IMG/VR virus record: IMGVR_UViG_3300042923_000742
Location: 1-22,929 of that record
Length of the DNA: 22,929 nucleotides
Source: a virus
Reading direction: 5' to 3' (one strand)
Shown: piece by piece, positions 11,895 through 18,992 of the stretch
Numbering within the stretch: the stretch's first letter is position 1
Layout: the number at the start of each line of letters is the position of its first letter
Notes under the pieces: model-generated
Database searches by the model: none
What the model saw: only the letters and a program-made list of their open reading frames with translations
Told to the model about the DNA's origin: nothing
Program-made: the position numbers and the translations under genes

Positions 11895-12114
11895 GCGTGC
11901 CTACATTTGATAGTCCAGACGGGCATGGTTTTGCCCAGTCCAATCCGGCGAGACCAAGCATTGACCCGCGTAATTCCGCGGGTTATCCGACACCGAGGGT
12001 TGTTGGGGTAACTGGTTCGAGTCCCGTTACTCACCCCAATTATTAGCCCGAAATCACGCGGGTGTCGGTAGGCAGAAGTAGGCTACGCCTACAGGGATGC
12101 CTACACGCGTAGGT
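11891..12114. other. attP: attP: tRNA-3'-end-like core flanked by GTAGGC arm repeats
   Basis: The core is 12014-12038. It reads as the T-loop (TTCGAGT), T-stem strand (CCCGT), acceptor strand (TACTCAC) and a CCA end of a tRNA; the 5' T-stem (ACTGG) has one mismatch, as expected where host identity ends. GTAGGC or its complement occurs at 11891, 11899, 12068, 12078, 12087 and 12099, with GTAGGT at 12109, mostly as inverted pairs on both sides of the core. These are probable arm-type integrase sites. The integrase gene starts 26 bases later. Insertion into a host tRNA gene is inferred. Confidence 0.72.
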
Positions 12115-12139
12115 CTCGCTCCAACAACAAGGAGTGAAG

Positions 12140-13336
12140 ATGGCTAGTGTCACCGCACGGCAGAACAAGGACGGCTCCGTCTCATGGCGGGTCCAATTCC
12201 GCATCGACGGCAAGGGTCCGTTCCAAGAAACCTTCGACGACAAGAAGGCGGCGGACCAGTTCGGGGATCTCGTCGACAGGATAGGTGGCCGCGCTGCACG
12301 CGAAGTCCTCGAGACGCGCGCCGGCGGCGGTCGGGGTGTGCCAACGCTCAACGAGTACACCGCCCGGTACCTTGACCCCACCTCCGGCCTGCTGACGGGC
12401 ATCAGCGAAGGCACCCGCGCCGGATACGACAGGATCGCGGCGCGGTCGTTCCTGCCCATCCTTGGCGAGTACCCCATAGACGCCATTCAGAAGGCCGATG
12501 TTGGCAAGTGGGTGGCGTGGCAGGAGGCGCAACCTTCTACGGCGCGCAGGGGGCAACTGGTGTCCGCTAAGACCGTCCGCAACTACCATGCGTTGCTGTC
12601 GGCTGTCCTGGCCTCGGCGGTTGAGGAGGGGAAGCGTCCTGACAACCCGGCTCACCGCACACGACTCTCCCGCGGTCGCAAAGAGGAGTCCGTGTTCCTC
12701 ACGTCGGAGGAGTTCGCGACACTGCTGCACTTCGTCCCTCAGCGTTACCAGTCGCTCGTGCTGTTTCTTGCCGGCACCGGGTGCCGGTGGGGTGAGGCGA
12801 CGGCTATCACGTGGGGGGACCTGAACCTGCGAGCCGCCCAGCCCACCGTGCGCATCGACAAGGCGTGGAAGAAGGGGGCGACAGGAGCACCCGTTCTCGG
12901 GCACCCCAAGTCGGCCCGCGCCATCCGAACCGTGTCGCTGTCCCCCGACGTCGTACATGCGCTTGGGGCGCCGGGGAAGGCCAACGAGCTCGTGTTCCGC
13001 GGAGAGAAGTCTGGCGGGCACCTTTGGTACGGCCGGTTCCGCACAACCACGTGGGTTCCCTCTGTCCAGAAGGCGCAAGACGTCGACCTGTGCGAAGCGG
13101 AAGGGCTCCCCCCGCTCACCAAAACCCCCACGATCCACGACCTACGCCACTCGCACGCGTCATGGCTCGTCGGTAATGGTGTTCCCCTCCCCTACGTTCA
13201 GGCTCGCCTGGGCCACGAGAACATCGCCACGACCGTTCAGACGTACACGCATCTCCTACCCGATGCTCACTCGCAGATGGCGGCAGTCGTGGCAGGAGCG
13301 TTGAGTGGAGTGCGCCCGCTGAAGCGCCTCGAGTGA
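12140..13336 (+). CDS. int: Tyrosine recombinase (phage integrase)
   Basis: The protein has 398 residues. The ATG at 12140 is five bases after AAGGAG; a GTG at 12134 is too close to that site. Residues 1-60 are the arm-binding domain (VTARQNKDGSVSWRVQFRID) and 65-170 the SAM-like core-binding domain. The catalytic domain shows R216 (G-C-R-W-G-E-A), K257 (H-P-K-S-A-R), H333-x-x-R336 (I-H-D-L-R-H), H359 (L-G-H-E-N) and the nucleophile Y369 (T-Y-T-H-L). All active-site residues are present, so it should be active. It would join attP, just upstream, to a host tRNA gene. The Xis-like protein at 10428 is the likely partner for excision. Confidence 0.97.
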   Translation: MASVTARQNKDGSVSWRVQFRIDGKGPFQETFDDKKAADQFGDLVDRIGGRAAREVLETRAGGGRGVPTLNEYTARYLDPTSGLLTGISEGTRAGYDRIAARSFLPILGEYPIDAIQKADVGKWVAWQEAQPSTARRGQLVSAKTVRNYHALLSAVLASAVEEGKRPDNPAHRTRLSRGRKEESVFLTSEEFATLLHFVPQRYQSLVLFLAGTGCRWGEATAITWGDLNLRAAQPTVRIDKAWKKGATGAPVLGHPKSARAIRTVSLSPDVVHALGAPGKANELVFRGEKSGGHLWYGRFRTTTWVPSVQKAQDVDLCEAEGLPPLTKTPTIHDLRHSHASWLVGNGVPLPYVQARLGHENIATTVQTYTHLLPDAHSQMAAVVAGALSGVRPLKRLE

Positions 13337-13534
13337 CCGTGGCTTGAAACCCAGAACCCACTGGTAGAGGGTGAGGGATGGCCTGAGGGTTATTTTCATG
13401 GCCTGACGTGCGGTTTTTCGGGGTAGCCCAGCCTGGGTGAGATATCCCAACATCTACTGGTTATCCCATAGATTCGCCCGATAGACGATTGGAAAGTAGC
13501 TACTAAGTAGCCACCTTGCCCGGGAACGACGAAA
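13337..13534. other. Intergenic stretch between integrase and membrane module
   Basis: No gene is supported here. Direct repeats ATGGCCTGA (about 13378 and 13399) and TATCCCA (about 13443 and 13462), and a 10-base palindrome AGTAGCTACT near 13496, are present. A promoter for the plus-strand membrane module should lie here, but I see no convincing -35/-10. Confidence 0.35.
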
Positions 13535-13574
13535 GACGCCCTCGAGCTCTCCCGAAGGAAAGCCGGAGGGCGTC
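13535..13574 (+). promoter_or_regulatory. Long hairpin that includes the ribosome site of the membrane module
   Basis: GACGCCCTC (13535-13543) pairs perfectly with GAGGGCGTC (13566-13574), and an inner stem CTCTCC/GGAAAG (one mismatch) closes a CGAA loop. The GGAGGG ribosome site for the ATG at 13581 lies in the right arm, so the hairpin would mask it. There is no T-tract, so an intrinsic terminator is less likely. Confidence 0.55.
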
Positions 13575-13580
13575 AAACGA

Positions 13581-13886
13581 ATGCGTTATTTCACGCAGGA
13601 TCAGAGGAACATGATTCGCGGAACCAGGATGTCCAAGACGGCAACCCGCTACTCTCGATGCGTGGAGCCGAACACAGAACAGAAGCCGCGGGCGCTGATC
13701 GAGACGCGGAACGGGAAGATCTACGTCGCCCTGGCGCTCGTCCCGGTGCTACTCGGGATGCTGTTGCAGTTCATCCTCGCGCCGGGCGCCCCTGCCTGGG
13801 GTTTCTATGAGGTGGTGGGCATCGGAGTCGCGGTCTTCCTTTGCGGGGGCCGCGCGATCCTTGCCGCCTTGCATCGACACCGATGA
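13581..13886 (+). CDS. Small membrane protein, two TM segments (101 aa)
   Basis: The ATG at 13581 is ten bases after GGAGGG; ATGs at 13611 and 13629 are alternatives. About 55 polar residues are followed by two hydrophobic helices (IYVALALVPVLLGMLLQFIL and FYEVVGIGVAVFLCGGRAIL) and a short basic end. The stop overlaps the next start as ATGA, so the two proteins are translationally coupled and probably work together in the membrane. No family is recognised. It is a lysogenic-conversion candidate because it stands on the opposite strand to the late genes. Confidence 0.65.
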   Translation: MRYFTQDQRNMIRGTRMSKTATRYSRCVEPNTEQKPRALIETRNGKIYVALALVPVLLGMLLQFILAPGAPAWGFYEVVGIGVAVFLCGGRAILAALHRHR

Positions 13887-15085
13887 GAACTCGTCCCGAG
13901 GTGCCGACTCGCAGCCGAAGCACCACAGGTGCTGCTGTGATCGCATTGCTCTGCCTCGTCGCGGTACCGTCATCAGCCACCGCGGGACTGCCGTTTGGTG
14001 GCTTGTTGCCGATCGTCGTTGCGATCGTCGTGCAGGTTGTCGGTCTCATCCGTGCGCGGCGCAGCCTGTCCTGGCCGCCTGGGTTCATCTTCGCGCCGGT
14101 ATTCCTCGGACTGACTGCCCTCGGCACCGACCCGTTCTATGCGCTCATCGCGCCGGTCTCGTTGATGCAGTACGTGCTTGCGTGGTCGGCCCCGGACTCC
14201 GGTCGTCGGGTCATTCGGAACTGGCTCATCGCGATCGCGGCCGCGGCTTCTCTGCTCGGCATGGTCGAGGGACTCACCGGCGCAGGACCGCTGCTCGGCG
14301 AAGCCCGAACGATCGACGCCACCAACCCTTTCCTCACAGGCTTGCAGCGATCCCAGGCAACCCTTGGTCATCCACTCGTGCTCGCGCTGCTCATCCTCGT
14401 CGGCCTTGGTCTTGCCGTCGCAGCGAGAGACCTCCGCATGCGGTACCGATTCTCCGCAATCCTGATCCTGCTCGCGGGTTCGATCTTCACCGGCAGCACA
14501 ACGACCGTCCTCATCGCGGCCGCAATCGTCGTTCTCGCTCTGATCTTCCGTCGCGGCCTAGCCGGGGCACTCTACGCGACGCTGTGGATGGTGATCGCGT
14601 GCCTGTTCCTTGCGGCTGCCAACCTTTGGCCGAGCTTTCTTCTGTCGGACCTCAATGAGCGCACGGCAGCGCACCGACTGAACGCGATTGCTTCGATCCC
14701 GGACCTGTTTGACGAGCGGCGCGTCATCGAGGTTTTCTTCGGCTCATCATCGGTGGAGGCCTTGTACGACCGAGGCGTGCTCATCAACGACGGATTCTTC
14801 GCAGTCGACAACCAAGCGGTGACTACCCTGGCGCTCGGCGGCCTGATCGGCATGCTGGCCGCGATCGCCTTCACCGTCACCGTATTCGTCCGCACGAAGG
14901 ATCGGCTCATGTGGGTCGTCTACGCGGTGTTCGCTCTCACCGCGCTCAGCTTCGATTTCCTGCTGTGGTACGTCGGGGCGGCCCTACTATTCACCGTGGC
15001 CGGGATCGCTCAGACCCCCGCCGCGGTGCCACGTCAGTTGACGACCGTCCAGTCAGCGGACGACGCAGTACCCGTCGCGAAGTAG
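13883..15085 (+). CDS. O-antigen ligase/polymerase (Wzy/WaaL)-like membrane protein
   Basis: The protein has 400 residues from the ATG at 13883, which overlaps the previous stop (ATGA). I see about ten hydrophobic helices. The family-like features are the R-S-Q-A-T-L-G-H-P-L-V-L-A-L-L stretch before a helix, a large external loop (about residues 250-310, LLSDLNERTAAHRLNAIASI and FGSSSVEALYDRG), and its end F-F-A-V-D-N-Q-A-V-T-T-L-A-L-G-G-L-I-G. Such enzymes join or polymerise lipid-linked sugar repeats on the outer face of the membrane. In a phage, a member may change the cell-surface polysaccharide. The last ~16 residues are read from the antisense of the tailspike 3' end, so the C-terminus looks hybrid. 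Family call moderately sure, substrate unknown. Confidence 0.75.
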   Translation: MRTRPEVPTRSRSTTGAAVIALLCLVAVPSSATAGLPFGGLLPIVVAIVVQVVGLIRARRSLSWPPGFIFAPVFLGLTALGTDPFYALIAPVSLMQYVLAWSAPDSGRRVIRNWLIAIAAAASLLGMVEGLTGAGPLLGEARTIDATNPFLTGLQRSQATLGHPLVLALLILVGLGLAVAARDLRMRYRFSAILILLAGSIFTGSTTTVLIAAAIVVLALIFRRGLAGALYATLWMVIACLFLAAANLWPSFLLSDLNERTAAHRLNAIASIPDLFDERRVIEVFFGSSSVEALYDRGVLINDGFFAVDNQAVTTLALGGLIGMLAAIAFTVTVFVRTKDRLMWVVYAVFALTALSFDFLLWYVGAALLFTVAGIAQTPAAVPRQLTTVQSADDAVPVAK

Positions 15086-16752
15086 ACCTTCTTGCCCGTC
15101 GTATCGACGTGCATCTGACCGACGTACGACGGAGTGGTCGACGGGGCCGCTGCGGACACGCTGGGGCGGTCTCGTGAAATGGCCTCGATGACCCAGACAT
15201 CCGGTGCCAGACCGAACTTGACGAGCGTGACCACCGCGTTCTGCGGGATCGTGATAGGCGACGGGTTGCCGCCGACGTTGATGTTCCCGCCCGTCGCGAG
15301 TGTGATCGGACCGCCTTCAGCGCGGAGCGCGATGCGCTCACCGACCGTGAGTTGCGAGTTGATCGTCTGTAGGCTGCTCGCGCTCGTCGTGACCGAGACC
15401 GTGGATAGGTTGTCGGTGCTGATCGCGTTGGACGCGATGGCCACTGTCCGACTCATATCGAGCGTCACCGGGTTCGTCGTGCTGACGCTGCCTCCGACAA
15501 CCACGAGAGACCCTGCGGACGAGTCGCCGCGGTAGTGGTAGTCGGCGTTGCCCTGAAACACGTTGTCTTCGGCGAACACCCGCGACCCACCAGAGGAGCG
15601 GATGCCCCAGCCGGTGCCGTCAAGCGCGTACGCCTGCGCCGCGTTGTTGAACGAGCACCCGCGGACTGCGATACCGTGAGCTGTCGTCGCGGCAAGGACT
15701 GACCGGTCAATGTTCTCGAAGTAGCAGCCGTCGAGGGTGATGGCTTTTGCTCGGTCGATGTCCACGCCGCGCCGGTTGTTCTGGATCGTGACGTTCTGGA
15801 ACAGGACGTTGTACGGTGCCGAGTCTGACTTCACACTGAGATCGTCGTTCCGCTCCCGCTCGATGCGGATGTTCACGCCGTCGTAAGACTGGTTGATCGC
15901 GGCAGACCCGGAGAACTCCGAATGCCCGTACACCTGTACCTGCCCCACCTGCCCCGACATGCGAAGAGCGGCCCGCCCGTTGGGGTTCGAGAACGCCTGA
16001 ATGTCCTTCATGGTGAGGAACTGGTGCGGGGTCTGGTCGCCAGGCGCGCCACCGCGGAGCCAGATCGCGTCCCCGCTGAACCCGGTCACTCGCAGCCCTT
16101 CGAGCCGTGAATACCACAGCCCCGCAGGGGTTCCGGGGGTCGTGGGCACGGCCTTGAAATAGATCCCGTGCTGCCCGCTGTTCCCGTTGCCCTCCACGAA
16201 CAAGTCGAGGACGCCGGCGCGGTGAACCGACCCCGTGTCGAGCAGGATGACGCCCTCCGCAGTGCCCCCGGACTTCGCCTTCAGGATCGTGACGCGCGAG
16301 CCTTCACCCTTGATCGTTACGAGCGCCTTCAGCACGATGCCGTCGACGATGTACGTGCCCCTGGGAATCCAGACCAGCCCACCGCCAGAAGCCGCCATCG
16401 CGTCGATCGCGGCCTGAATCTCAGCGGTGTCATCGGCTGTACCGTCGCCCACAGCGCCGAACGTCTTGACCGAAACACCACGCCCATATGTGGCGCTTAG
16501 TGCAGCCCCCGTGTCGGTTTCACCGTCTGCTACGAGGGCTGCGGTGTCAGCGTCAAGGGCTGCGGCTACCTGTGCGGCGTCCGCTGTGCCCTGTGCCGCG
16601 GCAGCGGCAGTCGCCGCCGCAAGAGACGCCGCCGCTGCACTGTCCGCGGTTGCTGCCGCAATGAACAGTCCGTCTTCAACATGGGTGAGACGGTTCGCGT
16701 CAAGTGGCTTGGAGGGGTCGTTGTTGACCCACGTTTGTTTGGTGTAACCCAC
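15034..16752 (-). CDS. Tailspike with pectate-lyase-like beta-helix
   Basis: The protein has 572 residues and starts at a GTG at 16752, four to five bases after AAGGGGG. Residues 1-90 are an alanine-rich helical stalk (YTKQTWVNNDPSKPLDANRL, then long Ala/Thr repeats), as in tail-attachment parts. At ~94 comes V-K-T-F-G-A-V-G-D-G-T-A-D-D-T-A-E-I-Q-A-A-I-D-A, the hallmark of Pectate_lyase_3 right-handed beta-helices, followed by ~350 residues of short strands rich in N, G and V. The C-terminus (QMHVDTTGKKVYFATGTASS, ADWTVVN) resembles ends of other actinophage tail proteins. It probably binds or cleaves a host surface polysaccharide. It is separated from the other tail genes by the lysis genes. 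Confidence 0.87.
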   Translation of the reverse strand: MGYTKQTWVNNDPSKPLDANRLTHVEDGLFIAAATADSAAAASLAAATAAAAAQGTADAAQVAAALDADTAALVADGETDTGAALSATYGRGVSVKTFGAVGDGTADDTAEIQAAIDAMAASGGGLVWIPRGTYIVDGIVLKALVTIKGEGSRVTILKAKSGGTAEGVILLDTGSVHRAGVLDLFVEGNGNSGQHGIYFKAVPTTPGTPAGLWYSRLEGLRVTGFSGDAIWLRGGAPGDQTPHQFLTMKDIQAFSNPNGRAALRMSGQVGQVQVYGHSEFSGSAAINQSYDGVNIRIERERNDDLSVKSDSAPYNVLFQNVTIQNNRRGVDIDRAKAITLDGCYFENIDRSVLAATTAHGIAVRGCSFNNAAQAYALDGTGWGIRSSGGSRVFAEDNVFQGNADYHYRGDSSAGSLVVVGGSVSTTNPVTLDMSRTVAIASNAISTDNLSTVSVTTSASSLQTINSQLTVGERIALRAEGGPITLATGGNINVGGNPSPITIPQNAVVTLVKFGLAPDVWVIEAISRDRPSVSAAAPSTTPSYVGQMHVDTTGKKVYFATGTASSADWTVVN

Positions 16753-16784
16753 AACGCCCCCTTCGGGCTAAAACGGTTGGAGCG

Positions 16785-17018
16785 TCAGTTAGTAGAGGTG
16801 TTGGCGACAGCGAGCGTGCCGACCGGGACACCCAGGTACGCAAGAACAGCGAGGGAAGCGACAAGCCAGTCAGGCTGACCCTGCTCGAGCGACGCATACG
16901 CAACCTGAGTTGCACCGGCCGCGATGATCGCCACCACATAAGTGCCGTAGATCGCGGCACGGGCCTTCGCGTTCTTCACGATCACACCGAGATGCGACGG
17001 GTTGGGAATGTCAGTCAT
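16785..17018 (-). CDS. Holin-like membrane protein, two TM (77 aa)
   Basis: The ATG at 17018 has GGAGG at four bases. After a polar start (MTDIPNPSHLGVIVKNAKAR) there are two hydrophobic helices (AAIYGTYVVAIIAAGATQVAY and WLVASLAVLAYLGVPVGTLAV) with a short loop containing GQPD. Size, topology and a position right after the endolysin and another small membrane gene fit a holin, which times lysis by opening the membrane. Many actinophages have two such genes, and which one is the true holin cannot be said from sequence. Confidence 0.7.
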   Translation of the reverse strand: MTDIPNPSHLGVIVKNAKARAAIYGTYVVAIIAAGATQVAYASLEQGQPDWLVASLAVLAYLGVPVGTLAVANTSTN

Positions 17019-17036
17019 GGTTCCTCCAGAAATGGG

Positions 17037-17059
17037 AAACGCCCCCCAAACGGGAGGCG
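17037..17059 (-). terminator. Terminator-like hairpin between the two holin-like genes
   Basis: On the minus strand CGCCTCCC pairs with GGGGGGCG (one G-T pair) around GTTT and is followed by TTTCCC. It lies 12 bases after the stop of the gene at 17072. The short T-tract suggests partial termination, lowering expression of the following gene and the tailspike. Confidence 0.55.
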
Positions 17060-17071
17060 CAAATACTTCGA

Positions 17072-17380
17072 TCACATAGGCAGCGTCTGTGGCCAGATAG
17101 GTCGGGGACGCTCGGGCGTCTCCACGTGACCGCCCCACTCATGGAGGACGTGCGCGTGGGAACGGTAAGCGTCCTTCTCGTTCTCGAGCCGGTCGACACG
17201 GGTTTCGAGCTTCTTGATGTCATCGCGCAGCCCGGTCGCGTACTCAAGGGCAAGTTGACCGGCGTCGACCTTCGCGACACGTCGGTCCTTCAGCCACCCC
17301 CCGAAGAGTGCTGTCACCGCACCAGCTACCAAACCGAGCGCGCCCCATGCACCCGCGGGGATCTGGTTGAGCCATTCCAT
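17072..17380 (-). CDS. Membrane protein with TM and coiled coil, possible second holin (102 aa)
   Basis: The ATG at 17380 overlaps the endolysin stop as TGATG. An N-terminal hydrophobic helix (GAWGALGLVAGAVTALFGGW) is followed by a charged coiled coil (residues ~45-70, TGLRDDIKKLETRVDRLENE). A short tail rich in proline and histidine ends the protein. One TM plus a coiled coil recalls lysis accessory proteins. A holin or holin regulator role is likely from position. Confidence 0.62.
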   Translation of the reverse strand: MEWLNQIPAGAWGALGLVAGAVTALFGGWLKDRRVAKVDAGQLALEYATGLRDDIKKLETRVDRLENEKDAYRSHAHVLHEWGGHVETPERPRPIWPQTLPM

Positions 17381-18285
17381 CAGCCAGCTATCTTCGTGAA
17401 AGCGGCCTTGAGTGCGTCGTCCACGACCTGCCGGATAACGGCAGGGTCTGTCGCCTCATCGATCTCCGACAGACGACTCGCAAGCGCCTCCACATCCACG
17501 GTGACATTCGCCGGCGGGTGAATACCCTGCAAGTAGCCCTTCACAATGTCGAGCTCAACAGCCAACATCAGATCGTCACCGTTGTTAGCGCGTGCACGAC
17601 GCAGCAACCCAAGGTGGTATGTGTTCGCGACCCTGATGCGGGTGCCCGTGATGAGCGAGAACACATCAATGCCGTCGCCCACCGGGACAAGGCTGAACAC
17701 CTCGCCGGACCGGTTGAGTTCTTCCCGGATCAGAGTCCGGATCTCTTCGGGTGAAGCCATTTCATCCCACTCCTTCACGGGTGTTGCGTTGATACCGGCC
17801 GGAACCGCGGCCCACGGGTCAAGGTCGATCACATGCCAAGGCTCATCCGGGTACCCTCGAGCCTTCGAGATGAGCCCGGGAGAGAGACCCACAGCACGAC
17901 AGTCAGCGAAGAACCGGTCCCGGTTCCCGCCGTACACGGCCGACCAGTTGGCGTAATCCATCGCCATCGTTTCCCGGCGCTCCCACCACCCACCATGTGA
18001 CGAGGTGCTGACAACGGCTGCACCGTTCCCGTACAGTGTCCGGGCGATCTGCTGCCCATAGATGGGGCGGTAGCAGGAGAATCCCGACGCCAGATGCAGA
18101 GTCTTGCCGGTGTTCCTCTTCGCCAGCGCGACGAGAGCGAGATGTTTCCGGTACGTGGCCGGGGTGAGTCCCTGGAACCAGTTCTCGACAATCACCCGCC
18201 CATCGGCGAGCCGGTGCGTAGTCGTCCCCCGGTTGAAGATGTGCAGCTCGCTGTCTGGGATCTGCCCGTTCGGATACCTAGGCAT
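17380..18285 (-). CDS. Endolysin, M15 (VanY-like) peptidase
   Basis: The protein has 301 residues. The ATG at 18285 has AGGAGG four bases upstream. Residues 60-155 carry the LAS/M15 zinc site: S-G-F-S-C-Y-R-P-I-Y-G-Q-Q, then S-S-H97-G-G-W, M-A-M-D110-Y-A-N-W, and D-E-P-W-H151-V-I-D. H97, D110 and H151 bind zinc, and E148 is the probable base. Such enzymes cut peptide cross-links of peptidoglycan. The C-terminal 125 residues start with a charged helix (SPEEIRTLIREELNRSGEVF) and end with another (VDVEALASRLSEIDEATDPA); they may bind the cell wall or oligomerise. No signal peptide is seen, so a holin should release it. Confidence 0.9.
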   Translation of the reverse strand: MPRYPNGQIPDSELHIFNRGTTTHRLADGRVIVENWFQGLTPATYRKHLALVALAKRNTGKTLHLASGFSCYRPIYGQQIARTLYGNGAAVVSTSSHGGWWERRETMAMDYANWSAVYGGNRDRFFADCRAVGLSPGLISKARGYPDEPWHVIDLDPWAAVPAGINATPVKEWDEMASPEEIRTLIREELNRSGEVFSLVPVGDGIDVFSLITGTRIRVANTYHLGLLRRARANNGDDLMLAVELDIVKGYLQGIHPPANVTVDVEALASRLSEIDEATDPAVIRQVVDDALKAAFTKIAG

Positions 18286-18293
18286 GGGTCCTC

Positions 18294-18935
18294 CTACACG
18301 ATCGGGATCAGCGCGGAACCGACAACCCGATCACCACTCGTCCACGCGAACGGGGTAGCCGTATCTGACATCGGAGCCATCTGCCCATTCGCAGCGTTCA
18401 TCCGAACAAACCGCAAATACCCGGACACACCCTCCTGCAAAGCCCCCCGGTATCGGCCACCCACACCAGCGGAAACGTCTTGCAGATACAGGTCCCCAAC
18501 AAGCGCCGTCGACCCGAGGTGATCGAACCCGGACGGCAGAGACACGTTCGGGTCAGTGATCGCAAGCCCCGACCCGAACGTGATGTCAATGTCGACCCGC
18601 AGGAAGCCGCCAACGATCGCGTAAGTGGCCGTCGCGGTCCCACCAGACCCCACCGTGATACCCGTCAGTGTCGGCGTATACGTCGCACGCTTCCGGTACA
18701 CCGGAGACCACCCAGAACCGTTATTCACATACAGGGTCTTTGTGGTCGTGTCGAACCACTCAAGCCCCTCACGGTCATACGAATAGGCGGTCCGCTCAGC
18801 GGTCGTCCCGATAAGCCGGGTCCCCACCTGGCCCGCATACGCGGCCACCTGTGAAGGGTTGACGGCCGGGTCTGGTGCGTCCGAGTCCAAGAACACGGGA
18901 CTTCCGGTCACGGGGTCCAGGGATGAATATGCCAT
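18294..18935 (-). CDS. Minor tail / appendage protein (213 aa)
   Basis: The ATG at 18935 follows GGAGGGCAC. The N-terminal half (RLIGTTAERTAYSYDREGLE, WFDTTTKTLYVNNGSGWSPV) is the small repeated module often present at the end of actinophage tail proteins. The rest (RKRATYTPTLTGITVGSGGT, TATYAIVGGFLRVDIDITFG) is a beta-rich collar-like domain seen in receptor-binding or baseplate parts. It is the last gene before the endolysin. Confidence 0.7.
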   Translation of the reverse strand: MAYSSLDPVTGSPVFLDSDAPDPAVNPSQVAAYAGQVGTRLIGTTAERTAYSYDREGLEWFDTTTKTLYVNNGSGWSPVYRKRATYTPTLTGITVGSGGTATATYAIVGGFLRVDIDITFGSGLAITDPNVSLPSGFDHLGSTALVGDLYLQDVSAGVGGRYRGALQEGVSGYLRFVRMNAANGQMAPMSDTATPFAWTSGDRVVGSALIPIV

Positions 18936-18944
18936 GTGCCCTCC

Positions 18945-18974
18945 AAAGCAGAAGGCCGCCCCAGGGGGACGGCC
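18945..18974 (-). terminator. Hairpin between two tail genes, terminator-like
   Basis: On the minus strand GGCCGTCCC pairs with GGGGCGGCC (one G-T pair) around CCT and is followed by TTCTGCTTT. It lies between the stop at 18993 and the ribosome site of the next gene. Full termination here would block the lysis genes, so partial attenuation or mRNA-end protection is more likely. Confidence 0.5.
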
Positions 18975-18992
18975 AGAAAGTGAAAATGAGTG

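Noticed and set aside
11940-12038. A complete tRNA gene at the attP core
   Set aside because: Only the 3' quarter (T-arm, acceptor strand, CCA) is present; no D-arm or anticodon arm fits upstream.
12182-13138. Minus-strand open frame of 318 codons opposite the integrase
   Set aside because: The integrase strand has complete catalytic residues; the opposite frame is an arginine/glycine-rich shadow.
13489-13506. AGTAGCTACT palindrome and GTAGC repeats as further integrase arm sites
   Set aside because: They lack the GTAGGC hexamer shared by the attP arms and lie beyond the integrase gene.
13807-14658. Plus-strand open frame of 283 codons overlapping the Wzy-like gene
   Set aside because: Its composition is Arg/His/Pro-rich and non-membrane, while the +1 frame gives a coherent series of TM helices.
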